Of a DNA stretch of 64,000 nt, positions 17,199 to 28,509 are shown in pieces. The stretch is from Pseudomonas graminis. Lineage in GTDB: Bacteria; Pseudomonadota; Gammaproteobacteria; Pseudomonadales; Pseudomonadaceae. Under the pieces are notes generated by a model, which had not been told where the DNA came from, ran no database searches, and saw only the letters and a program-made list of their open reading frames with translations. The stretch covers positions 159,372 to 223,371 of the forward strand of contig NZ_MTSB01000010.1 in assembly GCF_002093745.1 (NCBI RefSeq), read 5' to 3'. Position 1 is the stretch's first letter. The number at the start of each line of letters is the position of its first letter. Position numbers and translations under genes: made by a program.

Positions 17199-18242
17199 TT
17201 ATTGGTCAGCGACGCGCAGAAAATGATCAGCGACGTCGAGCATTCGGTTTGCAAAACCCCACTCGTTATCGAACCAGGCCAGCACATTGACAAGCCTCGG
17301 GCCGGAAACGCGGGTCTGACTCGCATCGACAATGGCCGAATGCGGGTCATGGTTGAAATCGCAGCTGGCGTGCGGCAGCTCAGTGTAAGCCAGCAAGCCT
17401 TTGAGCGGGCCGAGAGTGGCGGCCTCACGCAAAAGACGGTTGATCTCCACGGCGTCCGTGTCGCGCGACATCTGCAGCGTCATGTCCAGACACGACACAT
17501 TGACGGTCGGCACACGAACAGCTTTGGCCTGAATTCGGCCGGCAAGTTCCGGAAGCAGCCGTTCGATTCCTCGGGCCAGACCGGTGGACACCGGAATGAT
17601 CGACTGGAAAGCCGAGCGGGTGCGGCGCAGATCCTCATGGTGATAAGCGTCGATCACCGGCTGATCATTCATCGCCGAGTGAATCGTGGTGATGGTGATG
17701 TATTCAAGACCAATGGCCTGATCCAGCAACCGCAACAGCGGCACGCTGCAGTTGGTGGTGCAGGACGCCGCCGACACCAGCAACTCGCGCCCGGTCAGCC
17801 TGTGCTGGTTGATGCCGAACACCACGGTGGCGTCGACATCGCGCTCACTGGCCATCGGCTGGGAAAACAGCACACGCGGCGCACCGGCGTTCAGAAAACG
17901 CTGGCCGTCTTCCCGGGTGTTGTAGACACCTGAACACTCCAGCACCAGATCGACTTCCAGACCGGCCCAGTCGACACCTTCCGGCGTCGGGCTGCGCGAG
18001 ACCCTGATGCGGTGATCATTGATGTGCAGGTATTGCCCTTCGACTCGCACCTCGCCAGGAAACCGGCCGTGGGTAGAGTCAAAGCGCGTGAGGTATTCGA
18101 GGCTGGCCATGTCGGCCAGATCGTTAATGGCAACCACTTCAAACCCGGCCTTCGCCCCCCGCTCGCACAGCGCACGAACAACGCAACGACCGATACGACC
18201 GTAGCCGTTCAGAGCAACTTTATAAGGGCGGGGCTGAGACAT
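17199..18242 (-). CDS. epd: Erythrose-4-phosphate dehydrogenase (GAPDH-like)
   Basis: 347 residues from ATG 18242 ([19 protein letters not shown]). NAD-binding GYGRIG motif near residue 13, catalytic Cys161 in SAASCTTNC and His in [11 protein letters not shown]. The HSAMNDQP form and the neighbouring tkt and pgk favour Epd, which oxidises erythrose 4-phosphate to 4-phosphoerythronate for pyridoxal phosphate synthesis, over glycolytic GapA. Some GAPDH activity cannot be excluded. The longer frame back to 18353 would cross a REP element and is rejected. Confidence 0.9.
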   Translation of the reverse strand: MSQPRPYKVALNGYGRIGRCVVRALCERGAKAGFEVVAINDLADMASLEYLTRFDSTHGRFPGEVRVEGQYLHINDHRIRVSRSPTPEGVDWAGLEVDLVLECSGVYNTREDGQRFLNAGAPRVLFSQPMASERDVDATVVFGINQHRLTGRELLVSAASCTTNCSVPLLRLLDQAIGLEYITITTIHSAMNDQPVIDAYHHEDLRRTRSAFQSIIPVSTGLARGIERLLPELAGRIQAKAVRVPTVNVSCLDMTLQMSRDTDAVEINRLLREAATLGPLKGLLAYTELPHASCDFNHDPHSAIVDASQTRVSGPRLVNVLAWFDNEWGFANRMLDVADHFLRVADQ

Positions 18243-18303
18243 GGAGTTTTCGCCAAGGGATGGATCAGATTGCGTAAAGCTCGATAGGTATGGTGATGAA
18301 TAT

Positions 18304-18389
18304 GTGGGAGCGGACTTGTCCGCGAATGGAGCACTGCGGAATATATGATTCACCGCAATGCCCTCTTCGCGGACAAGTCCGCTCCTACA
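18304..18389. repeat. Inverted pair of REP elements (BIME) between tkt and epd
   Basis: GTGGGAGCGGACTTGTCCGC at the left and its complement GCGGACAAGTCCGCTCCTAC at the right, separated by about 40 bp. This is the GGAC-type variant of the REPs in the 13-kb array. It sits in the gap of a same-strand gene pair. Confidence 0.85.
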
Positions 18390-18410
18390 ACATCAGTATC
18401 AAGCAGCTGA

Positions 18411-20408
18411 TCAGTCTTCCAGCAGCTCTTCAGCAATGCTCAGGACGTTTTCCAGCGTGAAACCGAACTCTTCGAACAGGGCAGGCGCCGGGGCCGACTC
18501 GCCGAAGGTGGTCATGCCGATCACGCGACCTTCCAGGCCGACGTATTTGTACCAGTAGTCCGCATGAGCGGCCTCGATAGCGATACGCGCGCTGACCTGA
18601 AGTGGCAGAACGGATTGCTTGTAGCCCGCATCCTGGGCTTCGAAGACGCTGGTGCAGGGCATGGAAACGACACGGACGTTGCGACCCTGAGCGGTCAGCT
18701 TGTCGTACGCCTCGACGGCCAGACCGACTTCCGAACCGGTAGCGATCAGGATCAGTTCGGGCTCTGCAGCGCAATCGCGCAACACGTAACCACCACGGGT
18801 GATTGCATCCAGTTGCTGCTCGTCACGCGCCTGATGGGTCAGGTTCTGGCGGGAGAAGATCAGCGCCGAAGGACCGTCGTTGCGCTCAAGCGCGTATTTC
18901 CAGGCCACCGCCGACTCGACGGCATCTGCCGGGCGCCAGGTGTCCAGATTCGGCGTGGTGCGCAGGCTGGTCAATTGCTCGATCGGCTGGTGCGTCGGGC
19001 CGTCTTCGCCCAGACCGATGGAGTCGTGGGTGAACACATAGATCACACGCTTCTTCATCAGCGAGGCCATACGCACCGCGTTGCGCGCGTATTCCATGAA
19101 GATCAGGAAGGTTGCGCCGTACGGCACGAAACCACCGTGCAGAGCGATACCGTTCATCATGGCGGCCATGCCGAACTCGCGAACGCCGTAATGCAGGTAG
19201 TTGCCGTTAGGGTCTTCGCCGGTGATGCTCTTGCAGCCTTTCCAGATGGTCAGGTTGGAACCTGCCAGGTCAGCCGAACCGCCCAGAATTTCAGGCAGCA
19301 ACGGGCCGAGTGCGCTCAAGGCATTCTGACTGGCTTTGCGGCTGGCGATGGTTTCGCCCTTGGCGTTGACTTCTGCCACATAGGCCTTCGATTTTTCAGC
19401 GAAGTCCGCTGGCAGCTGACCGCTCATGCGACGGATGAAATCGTTGGCCAGCTCCGGAAACGCGGCAGAGTACGCAGCAAAACGCTGGTCCCACTCAGCT
19501 TCGACCGCCAGGCCTTTTTCCTTCGCATCCCATTCGGCGTAGATATCAGCCGGAATCTCGAAAGGACCGTGGTTCCATTTCAGTGCCGTACGGGTCAGGG
19601 CGATTTCGTCGGCACCCAGCGGCGCACCGTGGGACTCTTCCTTGCCCTGCTTGTTCGGCGAACCGAAACCGATAGTGGTCTTGCAGCAGATCAGGGTGGG
19701 CTGATCGCTCTTGCGAGCCGTGTCGATGGCCGTTTTGATTTCTTCCGGGTCGTGACCGTCGACATTGCGGATCACCAGCCAGCCGTAGGCTTCAAAGCGC
19801 TTCGGCGTGTCATCGGTGAACCAGCCCTCGACTTCGCCGTCGATGGAAATGCCGTTGTCGTCGTAGAACGCAATCAGCTTGCCCAGTTGCAGCGTACCGG
19901 CCAGGGACGCGACTTCGTGGGAAATGCCTTCCATCATGCAGCCATCACCCATGAACACGTAAGTATTGTGATCAACAATGGTGTGGCCTGGACGGTTGAA
20001 CTGTGCAGCGAGGGTTTTCTCGGCAGCGGCAAAGCCGACGGCGTTGGCAAAACCCTGACCCAGCGGACCAGTGGTGGTTTCGACGCCTGGGGTGTAACCG
20101 AATTCCGGGTGGCCCGGAGTACGGCTGTGCAACTGACGGAAATTCTTCAGGTCGTCGATGGACAGGTCGTAGCCGGTCAGGTGCAGCAGCGAATAGACCA
20201 GCATCGAGCCATGACCGTTGGACATGATGAAGCGGTCACGGTCAGCGAACGAAGGGTTCTTCGGGTTGTGCTTCAGGTAATCACGCCACAGTACCTCGGC
20301 GATATCCGCCATGCCCATCGGGGCACCCGGATGGCCGCTGTTGGCTTTTTGCACGGCATCCATGCTTAGGGCACGAATAGCATTGGCACGCTCACGACGG
20401 CTTGGCAT
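18411..20408 (-). CDS. tkt: Transketolase
   Basis: 665 residues from ATG 20408 (CAGGAGATCAGCG upstream). Thiamine-diphosphate enzyme of the pentose phosphate and erythrose-4-phosphate route. Visible motifs: [17 protein letters not shown] near the N-terminus, the ThDP motif [12 protein letters not shown], and the pyrimidine-part [16 protein letters not shown]. Full length. Reading the frame back to 20531 would add 41 residues without a start signal. It is divergent from the SahR-like regulator and upstream of epd. Confidence 0.97.
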   Translation of the reverse strand: MPSRRERANAIRALSMDAVQKANSGHPGAPMGMADIAEVLWRDYLKHNPKNPSFADRDRFIMSNGHGSMLVYSLLHLTGYDLSIDDLKNFRQLHSRTPGHPEFGYTPGVETTTGPLGQGFANAVGFAAAEKTLAAQFNRPGHTIVDHNTYVFMGDGCMMEGISHEVASLAGTLQLGKLIAFYDDNGISIDGEVEGWFTDDTPKRFEAYGWLVIRNVDGHDPEEIKTAIDTARKSDQPTLICCKTTIGFGSPNKQGKEESHGAPLGADEIALTRTALKWNHGPFEIPADIYAEWDAKEKGLAVEAEWDQRFAAYSAAFPELANDFIRRMSGQLPADFAEKSKAYVAEVNAKGETIASRKASQNALSALGPLLPEILGGSADLAGSNLTIWKGCKSITGEDPNGNYLHYGVREFGMAAMMNGIALHGGFVPYGATFLIFMEYARNAVRMASLMKKRVIYVFTHDSIGLGEDGPTHQPIEQLTSLRTTPNLDTWRPADAVESAVAWKYALERNDGPSALIFSRQNLTHQARDEQQLDAITRGGYVLRDCAAEPELILIATGSEVGLAVEAYDKLTAQGRNVRVVSMPCTSVFEAQDAGYKQSVLPLQVSARIAIEAAHADYWYKYVGLEGRVIGMTTFGESAPAPALFEEFGFTLENVLSIAEELLED

Positions 20409-20604
20409 CGCTGATCTCCTGGGGATTGAGAAATAGGACTGAGAAAATAAAGAGGGCCATTTTCCCTCACGGACAGGCCGGGGGCAATCACAGATAATCG
20501 ACCATAGGCTTTTTTCCTGTGTAACGGACATTATTTAGCCTGTAAAGACTGGATCACCTGCACGCACGACAAGTTCATGAAGGTTGACCAGCGTCACTCG
20601 CCGG

Positions 20605-20628
20605 CAATATCAAAACTTTTTGATATTG
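20605..20628. promoter_or_regulatory. Perfect palindrome, probable operator of the SahR-like regulator
   Basis: Arms CAATATCAAAA (20605-20615) and TTTTGATATTG (20618-20628) around a two-base centre. It lies 35 bp before the start of the ArsR-methyltransferase gene, in the tkt divergent gap. Autoregulation and control of metK, or of tkt, is the natural inference. Confidence 0.7.
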
Positions 20629-20663
20629 CCCTTGCAGGGTCAGGAATCGCTCTCTAGACTGCG

Positions 20664-21665
20664 ATGCCTATGAACCTGCGCGTACCTGCCATTCGCCATG
20701 ATGCATGCGACGACCTCTCTGCTCTGTGCAAGGCCGGCGGCGATCCTTTACGGCTGAATGTATTGCGCGCACTGACCAACGATTCATTCGGCGTGCTCGA
20801 ACTGGCGCAGATTTTCGCGATTGGCCAGTCAGGCATGAGCCATCACCTGAAGGTCCTGGCGCAGGCTGATCTGGTGGCAACGCGGCGGGAAGGCAACGCG
20901 ATTTTCTATCGCCGCGCCCTGCCCCATACCGCGCTACCGGGTGGCAGGCTGCACGCGGCATTGCTTGATGAGGTCGATACGCTGGACCTGCCCGATGACG
21001 TTCAGGGGCGTATCGGCCTGGTCCATCGGCAACGCGCACTGGCCAGCCAGGATTTCTTTGCCCGGACCGCCGAAAAATTTCGCGCCCAGCAGGACCTGAT
21101 CGCCGGCCTTGCACAGTACAGCGAAAGCCTGCTGACGCTGCTCGACAAACTGAGCTTCGGCGCGCAGGCGACCGCCCTGGAAGTAGGCCCCGGTGACGGC
21201 GGCTTCCTGCCGGAACTGGCACGGCGCTTCGGGCAGGTCATTGCGATGGACAACAGCCCGGTCATGCTGGACATGGCACGTGGCGTCTGCGAGCGTCGCG
21301 CGCTGGCTAACGTTGAGCTGAGACTGGCCGATGCACTGACCGGCAGTAAAGTCAGCGCCGATTGCGTCGTACTCAACATGGTGCTGCATCATTTTGCGGC
21401 ACCGGCCGAAGCCTTGAGGCAATTGGCTGAACATGTAAAACCCGGCGGTAGCTTGCTGGTAACAGAATTGTGTAGTCATGACCAGAGCTGGGCCAGGGAG
21501 GCCTGTGGCGATCTCTGGTTAGGTTTCGAGCAGGAAGACCTGGCCCATTGGGCCATCGCTGCGGGGCTAGTTCCCGGGGAAAGCCTTTATGTAGGCTTAC
21601 GTAATGGTTTCCAGATCCAGGTTCGCCATTTTCAGCGACCGGCTGGCGACACTCACCATCGGTAA
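20664..21665 (+). CDS. ArsR-family regulator fused to a SAM-dependent methyltransferase domain, SahR-like
   Basis: 333 residues. Residues about 15-90 form an ArsR-type winged helix (PLRLNVLRALT, IGQSGMSHHLKVLAQADLVATRREGNAIFY). Residues about 140-300 form a class I methyltransferase fold with SAM motif LEVGPGDGGFLPELARRFG and NMVLHHFAAPAEALRQL. ArsR-methyltransferase fusions that sense S-adenosylhomocysteine (SahR) control methionine and SAM-cycle genes in proteobacteria. The gene ends 20 bp before metK, so co-transcription is likely. Starts at 20664 and 20670 are both possible; neither has a strong ribosome binding site, so a very short leader is conceivable. A catalytically active methyltransferase is not excluded. 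Confidence 0.8.
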   Translation: MPMNLRVPAIRHDACDDLSALCKAGGDPLRLNVLRALTNDSFGVLELAQIFAIGQSGMSHHLKVLAQADLVATRREGNAIFYRRALPHTALPGGRLHAALLDEVDTLDLPDDVQGRIGLVHRQRALASQDFFARTAEKFRAQQDLIAGLAQYSESLLTLLDKLSFGAQATALEVGPGDGGFLPELARRFGQVIAMDNSPVMLDMARGVCERRALANVELRLADALTGSKVSADCVVLNMVLHHFAAPAEALRQLAEHVKPGGSLLVTELCSHDQSWAREACGDLWLGFEQEDLAHWAIAAGLVPGESLYVGLRNGFQIQVRHFQRPAGDTHHR

Positions 21666-21685
21666 AATGAAGGAAACCCGTAGAG

Positions 21686-22876
21686 ATGAGCGAATACTCA
21701 CTTTTCACCTCCGAGTCCGTGTCCGAAGGGCATCCGGACAAGATCGCCGACCAGATTTCCGACGCGGTTCTGGACGCCATCATCGCTGAAGACAAATACG
21801 CCCGTGTAGCGTGCGAAACACTGGTCAAGACCGGTGTGGCAATCATCGCTGGCGAAGTGTCGACGTCGGCCTGGGTCGATCTGGAAGACATCGTGCGTAA
21901 CGTCATCCTCGACATCGGCTACAACAGCTCCGACGTCGGCTTCGACGGCGCGACCTGCGGTGTGATGAACATCATCGGCAAGCAGTCGGTGGACATCGCC
22001 CAGGGCGTTGACCGCAGCAAGCCTGAAGATCAGGGTGCTGGCGACCAGGGCCTGATGTTCGGCTACGCCAGCAACGAAACCGACGTGCTGATGCCAGCGC
22101 CGATCACCTTCTCTCACCAGTTGGTGCAGCGTCAGGCTGAAGCCCGCAAATCCGGCCTGCTGCCGTGGTTGCGCCCGGATGCAAAATCCCAGGTCACGTG
22201 CCGCTATGAAAACGGCAAAGTGGTCGGCGTCGACGCCATCGTGCTGTCGACCCAGCACAACCCGGATGTGTCCTATAAAGACCTGCGCGAAGGCGTGATG
22301 GAGCTGATCGTCAAGCACGTCATCCCTGCGCACCTGCTGCACAAAGACACCCAGTTCCACATCAACCCGACCGGCAACTTCATCATCGGCGGCCCGGTGG
22401 GCGACTGTGGCCTGACCGGCCGCAAGATCATCGTGGACACCTACGGCGGCATGGCCCGTCACGGTGGCGGTGCATTCTCCGGCAAGGATCCCTCGAAGGT
22501 TGACCGTTCGGCGGCCTACGCCGGTCGTTACGTGGCCAAGAATATCGTGGCGGCCGGTCTGGCCGAGCGTTGCGAAATTCAGGTGTCCTACGCCATTGGC
22601 GTCGCTCAGCCGACGTCGATCTCGCTGAACACTTTCGGCACCGGCAAGCTGTCCGACGACAAGATCATCAAACTGGTCCGTGACAACTTCGACCTGCGTC
22701 CTTACGCCATCACCACCATGCTCGACCTGCTGCACCCGATGTACCAGGCCACTGCGGCCTACGGCCACTTCGGCCGTACCCCGGTCGAAATGACCGTTGG
22801 CGATGACACCTTCACCGCCTTCACCTGGGAAAAAACCGACCGCGCCGACGCCCTGCGCGCTGCTGCCGGCCTGTAA
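21686..22876 (+). CDS. metK: S-adenosylmethionine synthetase
   Basis: 396 residues, full length. Makes SAM from methionine and ATP. Signatures: [26 protein letters not shown] at the N-terminus, [14 protein letters not shown], and the P-loop-like [19 protein letters not shown]. It starts 20 bp after the ArsR-methyltransferase regulator and is followed by a strong terminator. In frame with no anomalies. Confidence 0.97.
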   Translation: MSEYSLFTSESVSEGHPDKIADQISDAVLDAIIAEDKYARVACETLVKTGVAIIAGEVSTSAWVDLEDIVRNVILDIGYNSSDVGFDGATCGVMNIIGKQSVDIAQGVDRSKPEDQGAGDQGLMFGYASNETDVLMPAPITFSHQLVQRQAEARKSGLLPWLRPDAKSQVTCRYENGKVVGVDAIVLSTQHNPDVSYKDLREGVMELIVKHVIPAHLLHKDTQFHINPTGNFIIGGPVGDCGLTGRKIIVDTYGGMARHGGGAFSGKDPSKVDRSAAYAGRYVAKNIVAAGLAERCEIQVSYAIGVAQPTSISLNTFGTGKLSDDKIIKLVRDNFDLRPYAITTMLDLLHPMYQATAAYGHFGRTPVEMTVGDDTFTAFTWEKTDRADALRAAAGL

Positions 22877-22889
22877 CCCCCCAGAAAGA

Positions 22890-22925
22890 AGCCCCGGACG
22901 ACCTGGTCGTTCGGGGCTTTTTTTT
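22890..22925 (+). terminator. Rho-independent terminator of metK
   Basis: Fourteen-base arms AGCCCCGGACGACC and GGTCGTTCGGGGCT (one G-U pair) followed by eight Ts, 14 bp after the metK stop. Confidence 0.9.
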
Positions 22926-22927
22926 GC

Positions 22928-23336
22928 CATCTATCGTGCCGATGCCGGAGCGTACGGAACGATAATCTCAACTATCGTGCCGACGCTCCGCGTCCGGTCT
23001 TGAGTGTGCGGCGCGGTTCGGAATTGTGACGCGGAGCGTCACGAACTGCATTCCGACGCCGGAGCGTGCGGAACGATAACCTCAACTATCGTGCCGACGC
23101 TCCGCGTCCGGTCTTGAGTGTGCGGCGCGGTTCGGAATTGTGACGCGGAGCGTCACGAACTGCATTCCGACGCCGGAGCGTGCGGAACGATAACCTCAAC
23201 TATCGTGCCGACGCTCCGCGTCCGGTCTTGAGTGTGCGGCGCGGTTCGGAATTGTGACGCGGAGCGTCACGAACTGCATTCCGATGCCGGAGCGTACGGA
23301 ACGATAACCTCAACTATCGTGCCGACGCTCCGCGTC
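22928..23336. repeat. Tandem array of a 114-bp repeat with internal hairpins
   Basis: The anchor CAACTATCGTGCCGACGCTC starts at 22969, 23083, 23197 and 23311, exactly 114 bp apart. This gives three full units plus partial flanks. Within each unit GACGCTCCGCGTC and GACGCGGAGCGTC form a perfect 13-bp stem, and ACGATA / TATCGT forms a shorter one. The string GCGTGCGGAACGATAA also occurs, inverted, in the lead of the 13-kb REP units. The rest of the metK-ligB gap (to 23478) holds no evident gene. Confidence 0.92.
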
Positions 23337-23463
23337 GGCATGCCTTTCTGGACGCTCTGCGTCCGATCTGGAGCCGGCGGCGCAGGGCTCTGGCAAAACC
23401 CGGTAACCAGGCCATCCTTCTACACGCATCGCCAGCGGCTAGCCTCATCGGGCCAATCCCTAA

Positions 23464-25161
<1,698 letters not shown>

Positions 25162-25215
25162 GTAGCGGACTTTCATTTTTTCGTCCGGGCATCGTCATCT
25201 TCAAACGGAGTTCAT

Positions 25216-25626
25216 ATGAAGTTTTTATCACCACTGATCCTTTTCACCAGTTGCACGCTGCTGACGACCACACTGTTGGCTGACGAACAGGCACCACCGC
25301 CTTCCGAGTGTCTGGTCAAAAGTCAGGAAATCAGCAGCAAGATTCAGGACGCCAAGACCGAGGGCAACAAGGCCGAGCAGACCGGACTGGAGAAAGCGCT
25401 GGTCGAGGTCAATGCCAACTGCACGGAAACCTCGCTGCTCAAACAGCGCGAGCAAAAGGTGCTGGACGCCAAACGCGAAGTCAGCCGCCGTCAGAACGAC
25501 CTGAACAAGGCCATGGACAAGGGTGATCCGGAGAAGATCAACAAACGCAAAGACAAGCTTGCCGAGTCCCGCAAGGAACTGCAGGAAGCACAGACCGATC
25601 TGGAAAAAGTACAGCCGGACGACTGA
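25216..25626 (+). CDS. DUF1090 family periplasmic protein
   Basis: 136 residues with a signal peptide ending around TTLLADE. The mature part is highly charged and predicted to be an extended helical coil (EKALVEVNANCTETSLLKQREQKVLDAKREVSRRQNDL) with two cysteines (SECLVKS and NANCTE), matching the DUF1090 (YqjC-like) pattern. Function is unknown. A GGAG sequence lies about 6 nt before ATG 25216. It follows ligB by about 55 bp. Confidence 0.82.
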   Translation: MKFLSPLILFTSCTLLTTTLLADEQAPPPSECLVKSQEISSKIQDAKTEGNKAEQTGLEKALVEVNANCTETSLLKQREQKVLDAKREVSRRQNDLNKAMDKGDPEKINKRKDKLAESRKELQEAQTDLEKVQPDD

Positions 25627-25676
25627 TAAATACGCTTGCGACACTGCCCGTCATGGGCAGCGTCGCAACCGGGCAT

Positions 25677-26078
25677 TCAGGCCGCTGCCGGAAAGGCCGA
25701 GACGCCGAACAGCGCGACGATCAGGCCCATGCCGACCAGCCACACCAGCGAACGCAGGGCGGCCAGGTCGGCCAGATAGAAAATGATGTACAGCAGACGA
25801 CTGGTGATGAACAGCACCGCCAGCACGTCGATGGTCACCAGCTGCGCATTGCCGGCAATGTGCGCAATGATCACTGCCGCAGCGAACGCCGGAGTCACTT
25901 CAAAACTGTTGAGCTGAGCCGCGTGAGCCCGACGAGGGAACCCCTCGAGCTTGTCGAGAAAGGCGCGCGGGTCATGATTGTGTCCGCTGCCGAATTTGCC
26001 GCTGCCGAACTTGGCAATGCCGGCACATAGAATCGGCAGCAATATCGCGACCAGCACGCACCAGAAAGCAACTGTCAT
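25677..26078 (-). CDS. MAPEG family membrane protein
   Basis: 133 residues with four hydrophobic helices (near residues 5-25, 60-80, 85-102 and 110-130). The charged loop contains FPRRAHAAQLNSFEVTPAFAAAV, the signature of bacterial MAPEG (membrane-associated eicosanoid/glutathione metabolism) proteins. Its substrate in bacteria is unknown. It is convergent with the DUF1090 gene and lies downstream of czcS on the same strand, with no evident link to metal resistance. Confidence 0.82.
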   Translation of the reverse strand: MTVAFWCVLVAILLPILCAGIAKFGSGKFGSGHNHDPRAFLDKLEGFPRRAHAAQLNSFEVTPAFAAAVIIAHIAGNAQLVTIDVLAVLFITSRLLYIIFYLADLAALRSLVWLVGMGLIVALFGVSAFPAAA

Positions 26079-26193
26079 ACGTCCATCCTTATCGTTTTGG
26101 CTTCATCAGAAGCATTCGGGCAAAGCCCGCTCACAGACTATGAGCCGGGCGGTCCGCGAAAGGTTCTTGAAGAACGACCACCACCTGACGCAT

Positions 26194-27585
26194 TTACACC
26201 AGTTTAGGAAAGATCAGGCTGAACGTGGTGAATTTTTCCGGCTCGCTCTGCACCGTTACCTGCCCCTCATGCAGGCTCATGATCGAGCGCACAATCGCCA
26301 GCCCAAGCCCCGTGCCGCCCTGCTGCCGTGCGCGGCTGACGTGTACCCGGTAGAAACGGTCGAACAGGCGTGGCAGGTGTTCGGCATCGATGCCATCGCC
26401 CGCATTGCGCACCGCAAGCACGACCTCATCTTTCAGGGCAGTGAGCTTGACCGTGATGACGCTGCCGGGCAGGCCGTGGCGGATGGCGTTGGACAACAGG
26501 TTCGAAATCGCTCGCTGAATCATCAGCCTGTCACCCATCGCTTTCGCGCTGCCCTGAACCTGCAAGGTGATCTCGCGCTCTTCAGCCGAGGACGAAAACA
26601 GTTCGGCGACCTTGTCTGCCTCTTCCCGGAGATCAATGACCTCGACCGGCAGCGGCGCAGCCGGCTGACTCACGCTGGCCAGAAACAGCATCTGGCTGAT
26701 CATGCGCGACATGCGCTCCAGTTCTTCGGTGCAGGATTCCAGCGCCTGCTTGTACTCTTCGGAAGGACGGGGCCTGGACAGCGTGACCTGCGCCTTGCCC
26801 ATCAGGTTGTTCATGGGCGAACGCAACTCGTGCGCCAGGTCGTCCGAAAACTGCGCCAGTTGCTGCACATCGCCATCCAGCCGGTGAAGCATGAAGTTCA
26901 CCGCATGGGCCAGATCCCGCAGCTCGTCAGGCAAGCCCTTGACCTTCATGCGGTGGGACAGGTCGCGGGCCGAAATCAGCGCGGTCACTTTGCGAAACGC
27001 ATTCAATGGCCTGAGGCCACGACGCACTGTCCACCAGACACCGAAGCCGATCAGCAGCAGAATCACCGGCAGCATCAGGAACGTCGACGTCATGTAGGCA
27101 TGCAGCAATTCGGTGTCGCTTTCCCGGTCTATCGACAGCCTGATCAGAATGTCCTGATCCGTCCTCAGGCGTATCTTCTTGTAGCCCAGCAAAATCTTGT
27201 GACCCTTCGCCGAGGTCAACTCCTGGAAGCCCTGCGGCGGAACGTCGGCCTCCAGGACCGGCAGATTCCGTCCTTCCTCGTTACCGACACTCATCAACTG
27301 CTGACGAGGGGTGCCCGCGTCGAGGATGGTCAGCGCGAAGCTGTCGTGCCCGACGATCTGGTCGCGCAGCGTGTGGGGGTACTGAACGATGTCCTCGACG
27401 GCCAGAAAACCTTCGCTCAGGCCGTGTTCGATCTGCGCGAACTTCTCTTTCAGCGCATCTTCGGCACGCAGGTCCAACTGATGGGAAATGGCCGCGTACG
27501 CGAACGTCTCCATCACCAGCACCAGAAACGCGATCAACGCCGTCACCGTCAACCCCAGGCGCGTCGAGAGACGGGTCGGCGTCAT
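26194..27585 (-). CDS. czcS: Heavy-metal sensor histidine kinase (CzcS/CopS type)
   Basis: 463 residues. Two transmembrane segments (about 10-30 and 165-190) flank a periplasmic sensor. HAMP is followed by the H-box FSDDLAHELRSPMNNL, the N-box SNLLSNAIRHG and G-boxes AGDGIDAEHLPRLFDRFYRV and GGTGLGLAIVRSI. It phosphorylates the adjacent CzcR in response to excess metal, probably zinc, cadmium or cobalt judging by the divergent czcCBA genes. Its ATG overlaps the czcR stop (ATGA), so the two are translationally coupled. Copper specificity is the main alternative. Confidence 0.9.
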   Translation of the reverse strand: MTPTRLSTRLGLTVTALIAFLVLVMETFAYAAISHQLDLRAEDALKEKFAQIEHGLSEGFLAVEDIVQYPHTLRDQIVGHDSFALTILDAGTPRQQLMSVGNEEGRNLPVLEADVPPQGFQELTSAKGHKILLGYKKIRLRTDQDILIRLSIDRESDTELLHAYMTSTFLMLPVILLLIGFGVWWTVRRGLRPLNAFRKVTALISARDLSHRMKVKGLPDELRDLAHAVNFMLHRLDGDVQQLAQFSDDLAHELRSPMNNLMGKAQVTLSRPRPSEEYKQALESCTEELERMSRMISQMLFLASVSQPAAPLPVEVIDLREEADKVAELFSSSAEEREITLQVQGSAKAMGDRLMIQRAISNLLSNAIRHGLPGSVITVKLTALKDEVVLAVRNAGDGIDAEHLPRLFDRFYRVHVSRARQQGGTGLGLAIVRSIMSLHEGQVTVQSEPEKFTTFSLIFPKLV

Positions 27586-28256
27586 TCGCGCACTTCCAGC
27601 ACGTAACCGACGCCGCGCAGGGTGTGAATCAACTTGGTCTCGAACGGATCATCGATCTTCGCGCGCAGGCGCCGGATCGACACTTCCACCACGTTGGTGT
27701 CGCAATCGAAGTTCATGTCCCAGACCAGCGAAATGATCTGCGTACGCGACATGACCTCGCCACTGTGGCGCATTAACAGGTGCAGCAGCGCGAACTCCTT
27801 GGTGGTCAGGTCAATGCGCTGCTTGCCGCGAAACGCCCGATGCCGCCCCTGGTCCAGTTCCAGATCACCGACCTGCAACACCTTGGCGGTCGTGGTCTGC
27901 TCGCTGCGGCGCATCAGGGTGCGAACCCGCGCCAGCAGCTCGGGAAACTCGAATGGCTTGACCAGATAATCGTCAGCGCCCATTTCCAGCCCTTTGACTT
28001 TCTCCTCCAGGCGACCGCGTGCGGTGACCATCATGATGCGCGTGTTGACGGTTTTCCTCAGGCGGCTCAGCACTTCCCAGCCATCCATCTCGGGCAGGTT
28101 CACGTCCAGAATGACCACGTCATAAGCCTGATGCTGCGCAAGGTAAAGCCCGTCAAGGCCAGTGGCGGCGATATCGACGACATAGCCACTTTCGGTCAGA
28201 CCCTGATGCATGTACTCGGCAGTTTTCGGCTCGTCCTCTACGACAAGGATTCGCAT
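27582..28256 (-). CDS. czcR: Heavy-metal response regulator (CzcR/CopR type)
   Basis: 224 residues from ATG 28256 (AGGAAG upstream). OmpR/PhoB class: receiver with phospho-acceptor Asp51 in VVILDVNLPEMDG and Lys in VKPFEFPELLARVR, then a winged helix ending VSIRRLRAKIDDPFETKLIHTLRGVGYVLE. It activates the divergent czcCBA efflux operon and often itself. In Pseudomonas, CzcR also represses OprD-type porins; an OprD-family gene lies 11 kb away, without evidence here of a link. The frame upstream to 28358 is a read-back, not coding. Confidence 0.92.
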   Translation of the reverse strand: MRILVVEDEPKTAEYMHQGLTESGYVVDIAATGLDGLYLAQHQAYDVVILDVNLPEMDGWEVLSRLRKTVNTRIMMVTARGRLEEKVKGLEMGADDYLVKPFEFPELLARVRTLMRRSEQTTTAKVLQVGDLELDQGRHRAFRGKQRIDLTTKEFALLHLLMRHSGEVMSRTQIISLVWDMNFDCDTNVVEVSIRRLRAKIDDPFETKLIHTLRGVGYVLEVRE

Positions 28257-28509
28257 AATCAGGCTTCCTGTTTGATGAACGGATAATGACGATGCCGTGC
28301 AGTGTACTGAAAAGAAACACCCTTTCCGCCGGATAACAGAATCGTAATTTTCCGGCAATCCCTGTGATAACTCCCATTGCCTAAAGTCCTCCCAGCCAAC
28401 TTCAGCGCTCAGGTGCCTGTTTGTTATTTTCTGCTTTGACGGGGTGATTCATGGGACTGGAGAACAGCGTACGCCTTCGACGTATCGATGGGTTGGCAGG
28501 GAGCCCGAC

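Noticed and set aside
22928..23336. Repeat-spanning frames as a repetitive protein gene
   Set aside because: The 114-bp period keeps frames partly open, but there is no start signal, and the units have REP-like hairpins typical of non-coding repeats.
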